Origin: Gammaproteobacteria bacterium UBA2955
Lineage (GTDB): Bacteria > Pseudomonadota > Gammaproteobacteria > Pseudomonadales > Azotimanducaceae
Direction of reading: 5' to 3'
DNA length: 12,889 nucleotides
Assembly (NCBI GenBank): GCA_002348825.1
Contig: DEBN01000070.1
Location: 1-12,889, forward strand
The notes beneath the pieces are model-generated. The model ran no database searches and was not told where the DNA came from. It worked only from the letters and a program-made list of their open reading frames with translations. Made by a program: the position numbers and the translations under genes. Numbering within the stretch: the first letter of the stretch is position 1; each line of letters starts with the position of its first letter. Positions 1-6,768 of this stretch are shown here, piece by piece.

Positions 1-1656
1 GTCTACACCATGCAGGGGGTTACCAAGACGGTGCCAGGACAGCGCACCATTTTACAGAACATCCACCTGTCGTTTTTTCCGGGCGCCAAAATTGGCGTGC
101 TCGGACTCAACGGCTCTGGTAAATCCAGCTTACTGCGCATCATGGCAGGGTTGGACACAGAAATTGAGGGCGAGGCGCGACCGCAAAAGGACATACGTAT
201 CGGCTATCTGCCCCAAGAGCCGACCCTAGAAGACCACTTAGACGTGCGCGCCAATGTCGCATTGGGTGTGGCTGAAACCATGGCAATTCTTCAGGAATAC
301 AACGAAATATCTGACCGTTTCGCGGAGCCTATGGACGACGACACCATGGCTGAATTGCTGGAACGACAGGGTGATCTGTCTATGCAGATCGATGCTGTAG
401 ACGGCTGGGAAATCGACCGCACTCTAGACATTGCGGCTGATGCGTTGCGGCTACCGCCCTGGGAAACTCCGGTTAACACGCTATCGGGGGGCGAACGGCG
501 ACGCGTTGCATTGTGCGCGCTGCTCTTGTCCAAGCCCGACATGCTGCTGCTGGATGAACCGACAAACCACCTCGATGCGGCCAGTGTCTCCTGGCTCGAA
601 CGATTCCTCGACGAATATTCGGGCACCGTCGTCGCGGTGACCCACGACCGCTATTTCCTCGACAATGTTGCAGGCTGGATTCTGGAGCTGGACCGTGGAC
701 GCGGCATTCCCTACGAAGGCAACTACACCACTTGGTTAGAGGCTAAAGAGCAGCGACTTGAGAGCGAGGCCTCTCAGGAAGAGGCGCGCCAAAAAACCAT
801 TAAAGCGGAATTAGAATGGGTACGGTCAAACCCAAAGGCCCGCCAGGCCAAGAGTAAATCACGACTGGCACGCTTCGACGAATTGGTCGCCGAACAGACG
901 GAAGCGCGAAACGATACCACTGAGTTATTTATTCCTACCGGCGAGCGCTTAGGCGAAAAAGTTATAGAAATTGGCGCTTTGAGTAAGAGCTTCAACGATC
1001 GTATGTTGATCGACAATTTCAGCGCCATCATTCCGCGCGGCGCAATTGTCGGCATTATTGGCGGCAACGGCGCGGGCAAATCGACTTTTTTCAAAATGCT
1101 CACCGGAGCAGAAACACCGGACGCAGGCACTATCGATATCGGCTCCACCGTTGATATGGCCTACGTAGACCAAAGTCGCGACGATCTGGCTGCAGATAAA
1201 ACTGTCTGGGAGGAAGTGTCGAATAATCAGGACATTATGCGCATCGGTAAACACGAGATCCCGAGTCGCGCGTACGTTGGCCGATTTAACTTTAAGGGCG
1301 CCGATCAGCAAAAGCAGGTGGGCACTTTGTCTGGCGGCGAGCGCAATCGCGTACATCTGGCAAAGTTGTTACGCAAAGGCGCTAACGTACTGTTACTGGA
1401 CGAGCCTACAAATGACTTAGATGTCGAAACCCTGCGCGCTCTTGAGGAAGCTATGACCACCTTTGCGGGCACCGCGCTGATTATTTCTCACGATCGCTGG
1501 TTCTTAGACCGAGTAGCGACACACATCATCGCATTCGAGGGCGACAGCAATGTCGAATGGTTTGAGGGCAACTATAGCGACTACGAAGCCGATCGGAAAA
1601 AACGTATGGGTGATGCTGCGCCTACTCGCGTGCAATACAAGCGAATCCACCGCTAG
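1..1656 (+). CDS. ettA: EttA, energy-dependent translational throttle (ABC-F ATPase), 5' end cut by window edge
   Basis: ABC-F ATPase that binds the ribosomal E site and gates the first elongation steps according to the ATP/ADP ratio; cytoplasmic, with no membrane domain. Counting from the first in-window ATG (position 10), ABC domain 1 has Walker A GLNGSGKSS (32-40), signature LSGGERRR (158-165) and Walker B MLLLDEPTNHLD (178-189). A charged linker (about 240-300) follows. Domain 2 has GGNGAGKST (351-359), LSGGERNR (440-447) and VLLLDEPTNDLD (460-471). The ending YKRIHR resembles the EttA family C-terminus. The ATG at 10 is not the real start: the codons before it read Val-Tyr-Thr in frame, matching the VYTM near the N-terminus of E. 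coli EttA, so about four residues lie outside the window. Length otherwise matches the family (about 555 aa). It converges on radA with a 14-bp gap. Identification is firm; Uup and other ABC-F proteins fit the N-terminus and C-terminus less well. Confidence 0.96.
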   Translation, partial: VYTMQGVTKTVPGQRTILQNIHLSFFPGAKIGVLGLNGSGKSSLLRIMAGLDTEIEGEARPQKDIRIGYLPQEPTLEDHLDVRANVALGVAETMAILQEYNEISDRFAEPMDDDTMAELLERQGDLSMQIDAVDGWEIDRTLDIAADALRLPPWETPVNTLSGGERRRVALCALLLSKPDMLLLDEPTNHLDAASVSWLERFLDEYSGTVVAVTHDRYFLDNVAGWILELDRGRGIPYEGNYTTWLEAKEQRLESEASQEEARQKTIKAELEWVRSNPKARQAKSKSRLARFDELVAEQTEARNDTTELFIPTGERLGEKVIEIGALSKSFNDRMLIDNFSAIIPRGAIVGIIGGNGAGKSTFFKMLTGAETPDAGTIDIGSTVDMAYVDQSRDDLAADKTVWEEVSNNQDIMRIGKHEIPSRAYVGRFNFKGADQQKQVGTLSGGERNRVHLAKLLRKGANVLLLDEPTNDLDVETLRALEEAMTTFAGTALIISHDRWFLDRVATHIIAFEGDSNVEWFEGNYSDYEADRKKRMGDAAPTRVQYKRIHR

Positions 1657-1663
1657 CGCGGTG
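1648..1663. repeat. Perfect 6-bp hairpin spanning the ettA stop codon
   Basis: CACCGC-TAGC-GCGGTG, a perfect inverted repeat with the ettA TAG in its loop, lying between convergent ettA and radA. Neither strand has a U-tract after the stem (on + it is followed by TAAAAAC), so it is not a textbook intrinsic terminator. It could protect 3' ends or slow polymerase on both strands. Confidence 0.4.
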
Positions 1664-1670
1664 TAAAAAC

Positions 1671-3050
1671 TTATAGGGTTGAGACCACCTCGAGCGCGGC
1701 CGCCAAGGTTTTAACGCCGTGCACGGCCATACCACCAATAGGCTCCTTGGGGCGATTCGCAAACGGCACTATGGCATGCTTAAAGCCGTGCTTGGAGGCT
1801 TCACGCAGCCGTTCCTGCCCGTTGGCCACAGGTCGTAATTCGCCGGTTAAGCCCAATTCGCCAAAAACTATCAATTCGCGCGGCAGCACACGATTGCGAA
1901 AAGATCCCAGTACCGCCAACAGTACCGCTAGGTCGGCGCCTGTCTCGTTAATACGCACCCCGCCTACCGCATTGGCAAAGACATCTTGGTCGCCGAGGGT
2001 TATGCCACAGTGACGGTGCAGCACCGCTAAGTGCATTGCGAGCCGCTGCTGGTCTAAACCCACAGCAACCCGTTTCGGATGCCCACCAGCGACGTCATCC
2101 ACTAGCGCCTGCAGCTCCACTAACAATGGTCGTGTGCCTTCCCAGGTCACTGTTGCAACGCTGCCAGGCGAATCCACTTCACCGCGCTGTAAAAAAATGG
2201 CCGAGGGGTTGGCCACTTCCTTCATACCAAGATCGGTCATGGCGAACACGCCCAGTTCATTTACCGCACCAAATCGGTTTTTATGACCGCGTAACGTGCG
2301 ATAGCGACTGCCCGCTGGGCTGTCGAGCATCATGAAGCAATCGATCATATGCTCGAGTACCTTTGGCCCGGCCAACCCCCCCTCTTTGGTTATGTGACCA
2401 ACCAAAATAATCACCACGTCCTGCTGTTTTGCCAGACGCGTAAAAAATGCTGCTGTCTCGCGAACCTGTGTTACCGAGCCTGGAGTTGATTCAAGCCCCT
2501 CCATTTGCAGCACCTGCACCGAGTCCAACACCACCACCTGGGGTTTCTGCGTCGTAATATGATGAGCGATCGTTTCGGCACGAGTCTCGGCGGCTACATC
2601 CAAGCCATCCATAGGTAACTTTAAGCGCTGAGCTCGCAGGGCGAGTTGCTGCAGAGACTCTTCGCCGGTGACGTAAAGCACGCTCTGCTCGACCGCCAGT
2701 TTTGTACACGCCTGAAGCAGAAGGGTACTCTTGCCTGCACCTGGATCTCCGCCAATTAACACCACCGACCCCGGAACAAAGCCACCCCCCAGAACCCGGT
2801 CTAACTCGGCAAAACCCGATCCTATACGCGCGGTTTCCAGCGCCTCGACCTCACCGAGTTTTTTGATCTCTGCGGTTGCTCCAGCAAAACCGAGAGCATT
2901 TTGAGCTGCAGCCGCGCCGGAAATCGGGCTTATATTTATTTGGCTTAAGCTGTTCCACGCATCACAGGTGTGGCATTGGCCCTGCCACTTTGCATGCTCG
3001 GCACCGCACTCTTGGCACACGTATGCGGTTTTGATTTTGCTCTTTGCCAT
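1671..3050 (-). CDS. radA: RadA/Sms, DNA repair and recombination branch-migration ATPase
   Basis: RadA promotes branch migration of recombination intermediates with RecA. The 459-aa protein from the ATG at 3050 matches E. coli RadA (460 aa). Domains in order: an N-terminal zinc finger with C12, C15, C26 and C29; a RecA-like core with Walker A GGDPGAGKST (100-109) and Walker B VVVLDS (172-177); the family-specific KNRFG motif (257-261); and a C-terminal Lon-like domain with GGVRINETGADL (363-374) and ELGLTGELRPV (398-408). The Lon-like domain shows no protease serine, as usual in RadA. The frame is open 20 codons further upstream into dnaB, but MAKSKIKTAYVCQECG is the family N-terminus, so 3050 is chosen. 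It starts 25 bp after the dnaB stop and is probably cotranscribed with it; no clear Shine-Dalgarno is visible. Confidence 0.96.
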   Translation of the reverse strand: MAKSKIKTAYVCQECGAEHAKWQGQCHTCDAWNSLSQINISPISGAAAAQNALGFAGATAEIKKLGEVEALETARIGSGFAELDRVLGGGFVPGSVVLIGGDPGAGKSTLLLQACTKLAVEQSVLYVTGEESLQQLALRAQRLKLPMDGLDVAAETRAETIAHHITTQKPQVVVLDSVQVLQMEGLESTPGSVTQVRETAAFFTRLAKQQDVVIILVGHITKEGGLAGPKVLEHMIDCFMMLDSPAGSRYRTLRGHKNRFGAVNELGVFAMTDLGMKEVANPSAIFLQRGEVDSPGSVATVTWEGTRPLLVELQALVDDVAGGHPKRVAVGLDQQRLAMHLAVLHRHCGITLGDQDVFANAVGGVRINETGADLAVLLAVLGSFRNRVLPRELIVFGELGLTGELRPVANGQERLREASKHGFKHAIVPFANRPKEPIGGMAVHGVKTLAAALEVVSTL

Positions 3051-3075
3051 CACGCGGGTGGATGCAACAGCATCG

Positions 3076-4461
3076 TTAGTGATCGAAGTTGTTGTACATG
3101 TCGGGAGCAAGATCCTCGAACTTCGTCAGGTGACCTGTAAACCTCATTCGAACTTTACCGATTGGACCATTGCGTTGCTTGCCGATGATGACTTCCGCGA
3201 CACCCAGATCCTCAGTATTTTCGTTATATACCTCATCACGATAAATGAACAAAATAACGTCCGCGTCTTGCTCGATAGCGCCGGATTCGCGCAAGTCCGC
3301 GTTCAATGGCCGCTTGTCTGGCCGCGACTCCAATTGCCGATTTAATTGCGACAGCGCTAACACCGGGCATGCCATCTCTTTCGCCAGCGCTTTTAACGAT
3401 CGAGAAATTTCTGAAATTTCGTTGACTCGATTTTCGCTCGGGGTCGAGGTGCGCATAAGCTGTAAATAGTCGACGACAATCAGACCCAAACCGCCCGCTT
3501 CGCGCGCTACCCGACGCGAGCGCGAGCGCATTTCACCCGGGGTTAGGCCAGCGGTATCGTCGATATAGAGACGCTTGTCGCGCAACTGGCTTACGGCACC
3601 TGTAAATCGCGTCCAATCTTCGTCCTGCAGTTCACCGTTACGCAGTCGCGTCTGATCGATACGGCCCAGACTGGAAATCATCCGCATAACAATTTGTTCG
3701 GATGGCATTTCTAAACTAAAAAATAAAACCGCTTCTTCGGACATAACCGCATGCTCGGCCATGTTGATGGCAAAAGCGGTCTTACCCATGGACGGTCGCG
3801 CCGCCAAAATCACCAAATCTGATTTCTGCAAACCGGAGGTTTTCTTGTCTAAATCCTTAAACCCCGTCGCGAGGCCAGTTATGGCGCCCTTTGATTTGGT
3901 CAAAAGCTCGACTTTTTCTATCGCTTTGGCCAGCAGCGGGCCCACTTTCTCGGGGCCGCCGTCTTTACTGCGCTGCTCGGCGATTTGAAAGACCGCCTGC
4001 TCAGCTAGGTCCAATAGCGTGTTGCTGTCACGTCCGTCCGGTGTAAACGCCGAGTCGGCTATTTGATTTGCTGCACCAATAAGCTGTCGTAACACCGAAC
4101 GCTCGCGCACGATACGGCCGTAGGCCATGACATTGCTCGCCCCAGGGGTGAACTCAGCCAGGTCCGCGAGGTACGTCAACCCGCCTGCCTTGTCGAGCAA
4201 TCCTCGAGACTGTAGCCGCTCGGAAACGGTCACAGCGTCCAAGGGCTGATTTTCGTTGGCTAAATCCATCATCGCTTCGAAGATGATTTGGTGTTGAGTG
4301 CGGTAGAAATCCGCCGCTACGACGACCTCGACCAAGTCGAACCACCCTTGATCATCGAGCATGAGGCCACCCAGCACTGACTGCTCAGCCTCCATGGAGT
4401 GCGGCGGCACCTTCAGTGGGTTAACCGTAAGATCGGGGTTTTCTGGCGCGAATTCAGACAT
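3076..4461 (-). CDS. dnaB: DnaB, replicative DNA helicase
   Basis: Hexameric 5'-3' helicase of the replication fork, loaded at oriC and contacting primase. The 461-aa protein (E. coli 471) has the N-terminal domain at about 17-120 (PPHSMEAEQSVLGGLML near the start), a linker, then a RecA-like motor: Walker A ARPSMGKTA (221-229), SLEM with the catalytic Glu251, Walker B IVVDYLQL (328-335), SQLNR (371-375) and the arginine-finger region IGKQRNGPIGKV (426-437). There is no intein in the Walker A region or elsewhere. It lies downstream of rplI after a 215-bp gap and directly upstream of radA. The SD is weak (ATAAAG just before the ATG). In many gammaproteobacteria alr follows dnaB; here radA does. 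Confidence 0.97.
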   Translation of the reverse strand: MSEFAPENPDLTVNPLKVPPHSMEAEQSVLGGLMLDDQGWFDLVEVVVAADFYRTQHQIIFEAMMDLANENQPLDAVTVSERLQSRGLLDKAGGLTYLADLAEFTPGASNVMAYGRIVRERSVLRQLIGAANQIADSAFTPDGRDSNTLLDLAEQAVFQIAEQRSKDGGPEKVGPLLAKAIEKVELLTKSKGAITGLATGFKDLDKKTSGLQKSDLVILAARPSMGKTAFAINMAEHAVMSEEAVLFFSLEMPSEQIVMRMISSLGRIDQTRLRNGELQDEDWTRFTGAVSQLRDKRLYIDDTAGLTPGEMRSRSRRVAREAGGLGLIVVDYLQLMRTSTPSENRVNEISEISRSLKALAKEMACPVLALSQLNRQLESRPDKRPLNADLRESGAIEQDADVILFIYRDEVYNENTEDLGVAEVIIGKQRNGPIGKVRMRFTGHLTKFEDLAPDMYNNFDH

Positions 4462-4676
4462 CTTTATCGGCTGTTGGTAGGCGCGTTCGACATAGTCACA
4501 GACGCCGCTCTGTTAGTCCCAAGGATAGAACAGATTAGGCGTTAGAGGTCGGAATGCAAGTTCTACTTGCGTCGGATTAGGGAAATAAGGCACAGGCTCC
4601 TCAGGCTAGGTCCTTTTTGCTTGACGAACCTTACCCGTTTGTGGAGCCAGCCAACCGTTTCCTTGTTGGCGCGCTG
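4462..4676 (-). promoter_or_regulatory. rplI-dnaB intergenic region, probable dnaB promoter region
   Basis: This 215-bp non-coding gap in a compact operon suggests separate transcription of dnaB-radA. On the minus strand it holds a 15-bp inverted repeat GCAAG-TAGAA-CTTGC (4556-4570), whose right arm overlaps a -35-like TTGCAT followed about 16 bp later by a poor -10 (TAATCT). A second inverted repeat, GCCAAC-N9-GTTGGC, lies just after the rplI stop and has no U-tract. No ORF here resembles a known protein. The precise promoter is uncertain. Confidence 0.4.
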
Positions 4677-5123
4677 TTATTCCTCAACCACTGCGACTTT
4701 GATCTGTACGGTAACGTCAGAATGCAGCTGCAAGGCGATGTCATACTCACCTAAGCTGCGAATAGCCCCTTCGGGCATCCGCACTTCACTGCGCTCCGCA
4801 GGATGACCGTCGCGGACCAGCGCATCAGCAATGTCTTGAGTGCCCACCGAACCGTACAGACGGCCTTCCTCACCCGATTTGACCATGATGGTCACCAGGG
4901 TTTCTGCGAGTTTCTCGGCTCGGCTTTGGGCTTCGGTCAACTTCTCGTTCGCCGCTTTTTCGAGGTCGGCACGACGCTCTTCAAAATAGGCGCGGTTGGC
5001 GTTATTGGCCTGCACCGCTTTGCTATTGGGGATCAGAAAGTTACGCGCGAAGCCTGGTTTTACCGACACTTCGTCACCAAGATCACCGAGGTTATTGACC
5101 CGTTCTAACAAGATCACATTCAT
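4677..5123 (-). CDS. rplI: Ribosomal protein bL9
   Basis: Large-subunit protein bL9, which binds 23S rRNA domain V and helps maintain frame. The 148-aa protein (E. coli 149) starts MNVILLERVNNLGDLGD, the N-terminal rRNA-binding domain with its VKPGFARNFLIP loop (about 22-33). A long charged connecting helix (about 45-75) follows, then the C-terminal domain with GSVGTQDIADAL. The start at 5123 is set by this conserved N-terminus and by a GAGGG Shine-Dalgarno about 6 bases upstream; the frame is open for another 22 codons that overlap rpsR. It lies 19 bp after rpsR in the rpsF-rpsR-rplI operon. Confidence 0.97.
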   Translation of the reverse strand: MNVILLERVNNLGDLGDEVSVKPGFARNFLIPNSKAVQANNANRAYFEERRADLEKAANEKLTEAQSRAEKLAETLVTIMVKSGEEGRLYGSVGTQDIADALVRDGHPAERSEVRMPEGAIRSLGEYDIALQLHSDVTVQIKVAVVEE

Positions 5124-5142
5124 AATATTCCCTCGCTCTACG

Positions 5143-5355
5143 CTACTTGTGCTGGTCGGTGTATGGCAGCAGCGCCAGATAACGCGCACGCTTCACTTCG
5201 GTTGCTAAATTCCGCTGAAACCGTGCAGAGGCTCCCGTGATCCGACTTGGAACAATTTTGCCGGTTTCACCGATGAACTGACGCAGCCCGTCTAAATCTT
5301 TGTAATCGATTTCGATTTCTTTGAATTGAACTTGTACTCGTCTTCCGCCTCTCAT
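5143..5355 (-). CDS. rpsR: Ribosomal protein bS18, cysteine-free form
   Basis: Small-subunit platform protein bS18, partner of bS6. The 70-aa protein has a standard core ([13 protein letters not shown], then [20 protein letters not shown] and [13 protein letters not shown]). Its N-terminus is short and unusual: [15 protein letters not shown] replaces the usual RRRKFCRF stretch, and no cysteine occurs anywhere. E. coli S18 is 75 aa with a Cys near residue 10. The ATG overlaps the rpsF TAA by one base (TAATG), implying translational coupling, and the SD (GAGGAG) is formed by Glu codons at the end of rpsF. priB, which often separates these two genes in enterobacteria, is absent. Identification is firm; the N-terminus deserves an alignment. 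Confidence 0.96.
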   Translation of the reverse strand: MRGGRRVQVQFKEIEIDYKDLDGLRQFIGETGKIVPSRITGASARFQRNLATEVKRARYLALLPYTDQHK

Positions 5356-5831
5356 TATTCGGTCTCCTCGGCTGTAGCTTCCTTCGCTGCATCTTCTGCT
5401 TCGGCAGTCTGCTCGGACTCCTCGACGGCATCAGATTCCGCGGCAGAAGCGCGCGCGGCGTTGTCCTCTTCGCGGCGGCGATCACGCTCGCGATCTTTTT
5501 CTTGCTCACGCAATTCTTCTTCGTACAACTTGGAATTGCCCACGACCGGGCCTTTACGTCGAATAACCAAACTGCGGATCACCGCGTCATTGAAGCGGAA
5601 GGCGCTTTCGAGTTCATCAAGTGTCTCCTGATTGATCTCGACGTTAAACATGATGTAATGGGCTTTGTGGATTTTCGCGATGGGAAAGGCCAACTGACGG
5701 CGCCCCCAATCTTCTGAGCGATGAATAGTGCCGTTACCGCGTTCGATCATAGCGTGATAACGCTCAACCATCCCGGGCACCTGATCGCTTTGATCAGGAT
5801 GCACTAAAAATACTATCTCGTAATGACGCAT
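5355..5831 (-). CDS. rpsF: Ribosomal protein bS6 with long charged C-terminal tail
   Basis: bS6 pairs with bS18 on the 30S platform. Residues 1-103 are the normal fold ([15 protein letters not shown] at the start, then [10 protein letters not shown] and AHYIMFNVE). From about residue 104 a low-complexity tail follows: first an Arg/Glu/Asp helix-like stretch (104-123), then an Ala/Glu-rich acidic run ending EETE at 158. The whole is about 25 residues longer than E. coli S6 (131-135 aa). E. coli S6 receives extra C-terminal glutamates from RimK; here a long acidic tail is genetically encoded. The start at 5831 is supported by an AAAGGAGAT SD about 5 bases upstream. It is the first gene of the ribosomal operon and overlaps rpsR by one base. 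Confidence 0.97.
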   Translation of the reverse strand: MRHYEIVFLVHPDQSDQVPGMVERYHAMIERGNGTIHRSEDWGRRQLAFPIAKIHKAHYIMFNVEINQETLDELESAFRFNDAVIRSLVIRRKGPVVGNSKLYEEELREQEKDRERDRRREEDNAARASAAESDAVEESEQTAEAEDAAKEATAEETE

Positions 5832-5940
5832 GGCATCTCCTTTCGGTTAACGTCAAATCAATGACGAAAGCTTCCAGGGATTTACGCAGAGCGCCTGCCA
5901 CCTCAGTGAAGCAAGGTTCGGTCGCCGCAATACCGCAGCG
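5832..5940 (-). promoter_or_regulatory. rpsF mRNA leader with hairpins, possible S6:S18 autoregulatory element
   Basis: About 110 nt lie between the predicted transcription start (near 5941) and rpsF. A perfect CGTCA-N6-TGACG hairpin (5851-5866) sits just before the SD, and a GCCGC-N9-GCGGC stem (5924-5942) lies at the 5' end. A leader RNA bound by the S6:S18 complex is known upstream of rpsF in many bacteria. I see structure in the right place and a CCG next to the SD-proximal hairpin, but I could not match the full consensus by eye. Confidence 0.35.
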
Positions 5941-5947
5941 GCCGCGC

Positions 5948-5976
5948 ATTGTAGGGGCCACGTCGATGCCTTGCAA
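5948..5976 (-). promoter_or_regulatory. Sigma70-type promoter of the rpsF-rpsR-rplI operon
   Basis: On the minus strand: -35 TTGCAA (5976-5971), an exact 17-bp spacer, -10 TACAAT (5953-5948), then a GC-rich discriminator GCGCGGCCGC. It lies between the rlmB stop (6013) and the rpsF start (5831), predicting a transcript start near 5941. The GC-rich discriminator is typical of ppGpp/DksA-repressed stable RNA and ribosomal protein promoters. Confidence 0.75.
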
Positions 5977-6012
5977 GGCCATCCAGTTGAACCGGTCTGG
6001 GCTGCTATCAGC

Positions 6013-6747
6013 TTATTCGCCGCGTTGACGCATCACTTCGAACAACAATATTCCAGTAGCGACCGCGACATTCAGACTCTCTACCGCTCCGCGCATCGGA
6101 ATGCTTACTAACTGGTCACACAGACTGCGAGTCAAGCGACGCAGACCCTTACCCTCGCTACCCATAACCAAAGCTAAAGGAACGCTCGAATCCATGGCGT
6201 GCCATATCTGCTCGCCATCACCGTCCGCGCCCAACAACCACACCCCCTGCTTGCGCAACCAGGTTAGACATCGAGCGAGGTTGGTCACTTGAACGATAAA
6301 TAGCCCCTCGGCACCGCCTTGAGAGGTTTTCAATGCCACGGCACTTAGCGGCGCGCTATTGCGCTTTGGCAAGATAACGGCATCAACGCCTGCGGCGTTA
6401 GCGGTGCGTAAGCACGCGCCGAGATTTCGCGGGTCAGTGATGCCATCAAGCACCAAAATCAGCGGACACTCGCCCAATTTGGGCCATGCCTTTTTCAGGG
6501 ATTGTTCGTCTGCTAATTCACGAGCGTGACACTCAACCAACACACCTTGGTGGTTTAGATCGGCAGCGCGCCGTCGAAACCAAACGTCATCAACAATCTG
6601 AAAACGCACTCCTGCTGATTTGGCCATACTAATAAGTTCGTTCACGCGCGCATCGCGACGACCGCGTTGAATGTACATGCAGCGAGCGAGCGGTGCGTTT
6701 TCTCGCAATAGGGCCCGAGTTGCTTGAATGCCTACGACCTCATCCAT
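6013..6747 (-). CDS. rlmB: RlmB, 23S rRNA (Gm2251) 2'-O-ribose methyltransferase
   Basis: SPOUT/TrmH-family methyltransferase that uses SAM to methylate the 2'-OH of G2251 in the 23S rRNA P loop. The 244-aa protein (E. coli 243) has the N-terminal substrate-binding domain (about 1-75, beginning VVGIQATRALL), then the three knotted motifs: DGITDPRNLGACLRTA (101-116), LVMGSEGKGLRRL (193-205) and the SAM-binding VSIPMRGAVESLNVAVATG (214-232). It starts 21 bp after the rnr stop; this rnr-rlmB pair is conserved in gammaproteobacteria and indicates one transcript. The SD is weak, so coupling to rnr translation is plausible. TrmH and other TrmH-family enzymes fit less well, given the neighbour and length. 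Confidence 0.95.
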   Translation of the reverse strand: MDEVVGIQATRALLRENAPLARCMYIQRGRRDARVNELISMAKSAGVRFQIVDDVWFRRRAADLNHQGVLVECHARELADEQSLKKAWPKLGECPLILVLDGITDPRNLGACLRTANAAGVDAVILPKRNSAPLSAVALKTSQGGAEGLFIVQVTNLARCLTWLRKQGVWLLGADGDGEQIWHAMDSSVPLALVMGSEGKGLRRLTRSLCDQLVSIPMRGAVESLNVAVATGILLFEVMRQRGE

Positions 6748-6768
6748 CCAGTTAACTCACTTGCCTAT

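Noticed and set aside
949..1356. Open frame of 135 codons on the minus strand inside ettA
   Set aside because: It lies wholly antisense to a firmly identified gene, resembles no known protein and has no ribosome-binding site context; it is a by-product of ettA codon use.
3076..4461. Possible intein in DnaB
   Set aside because: DnaB is a common intein host, but the protein is 461 aa with uninterrupted motifs.
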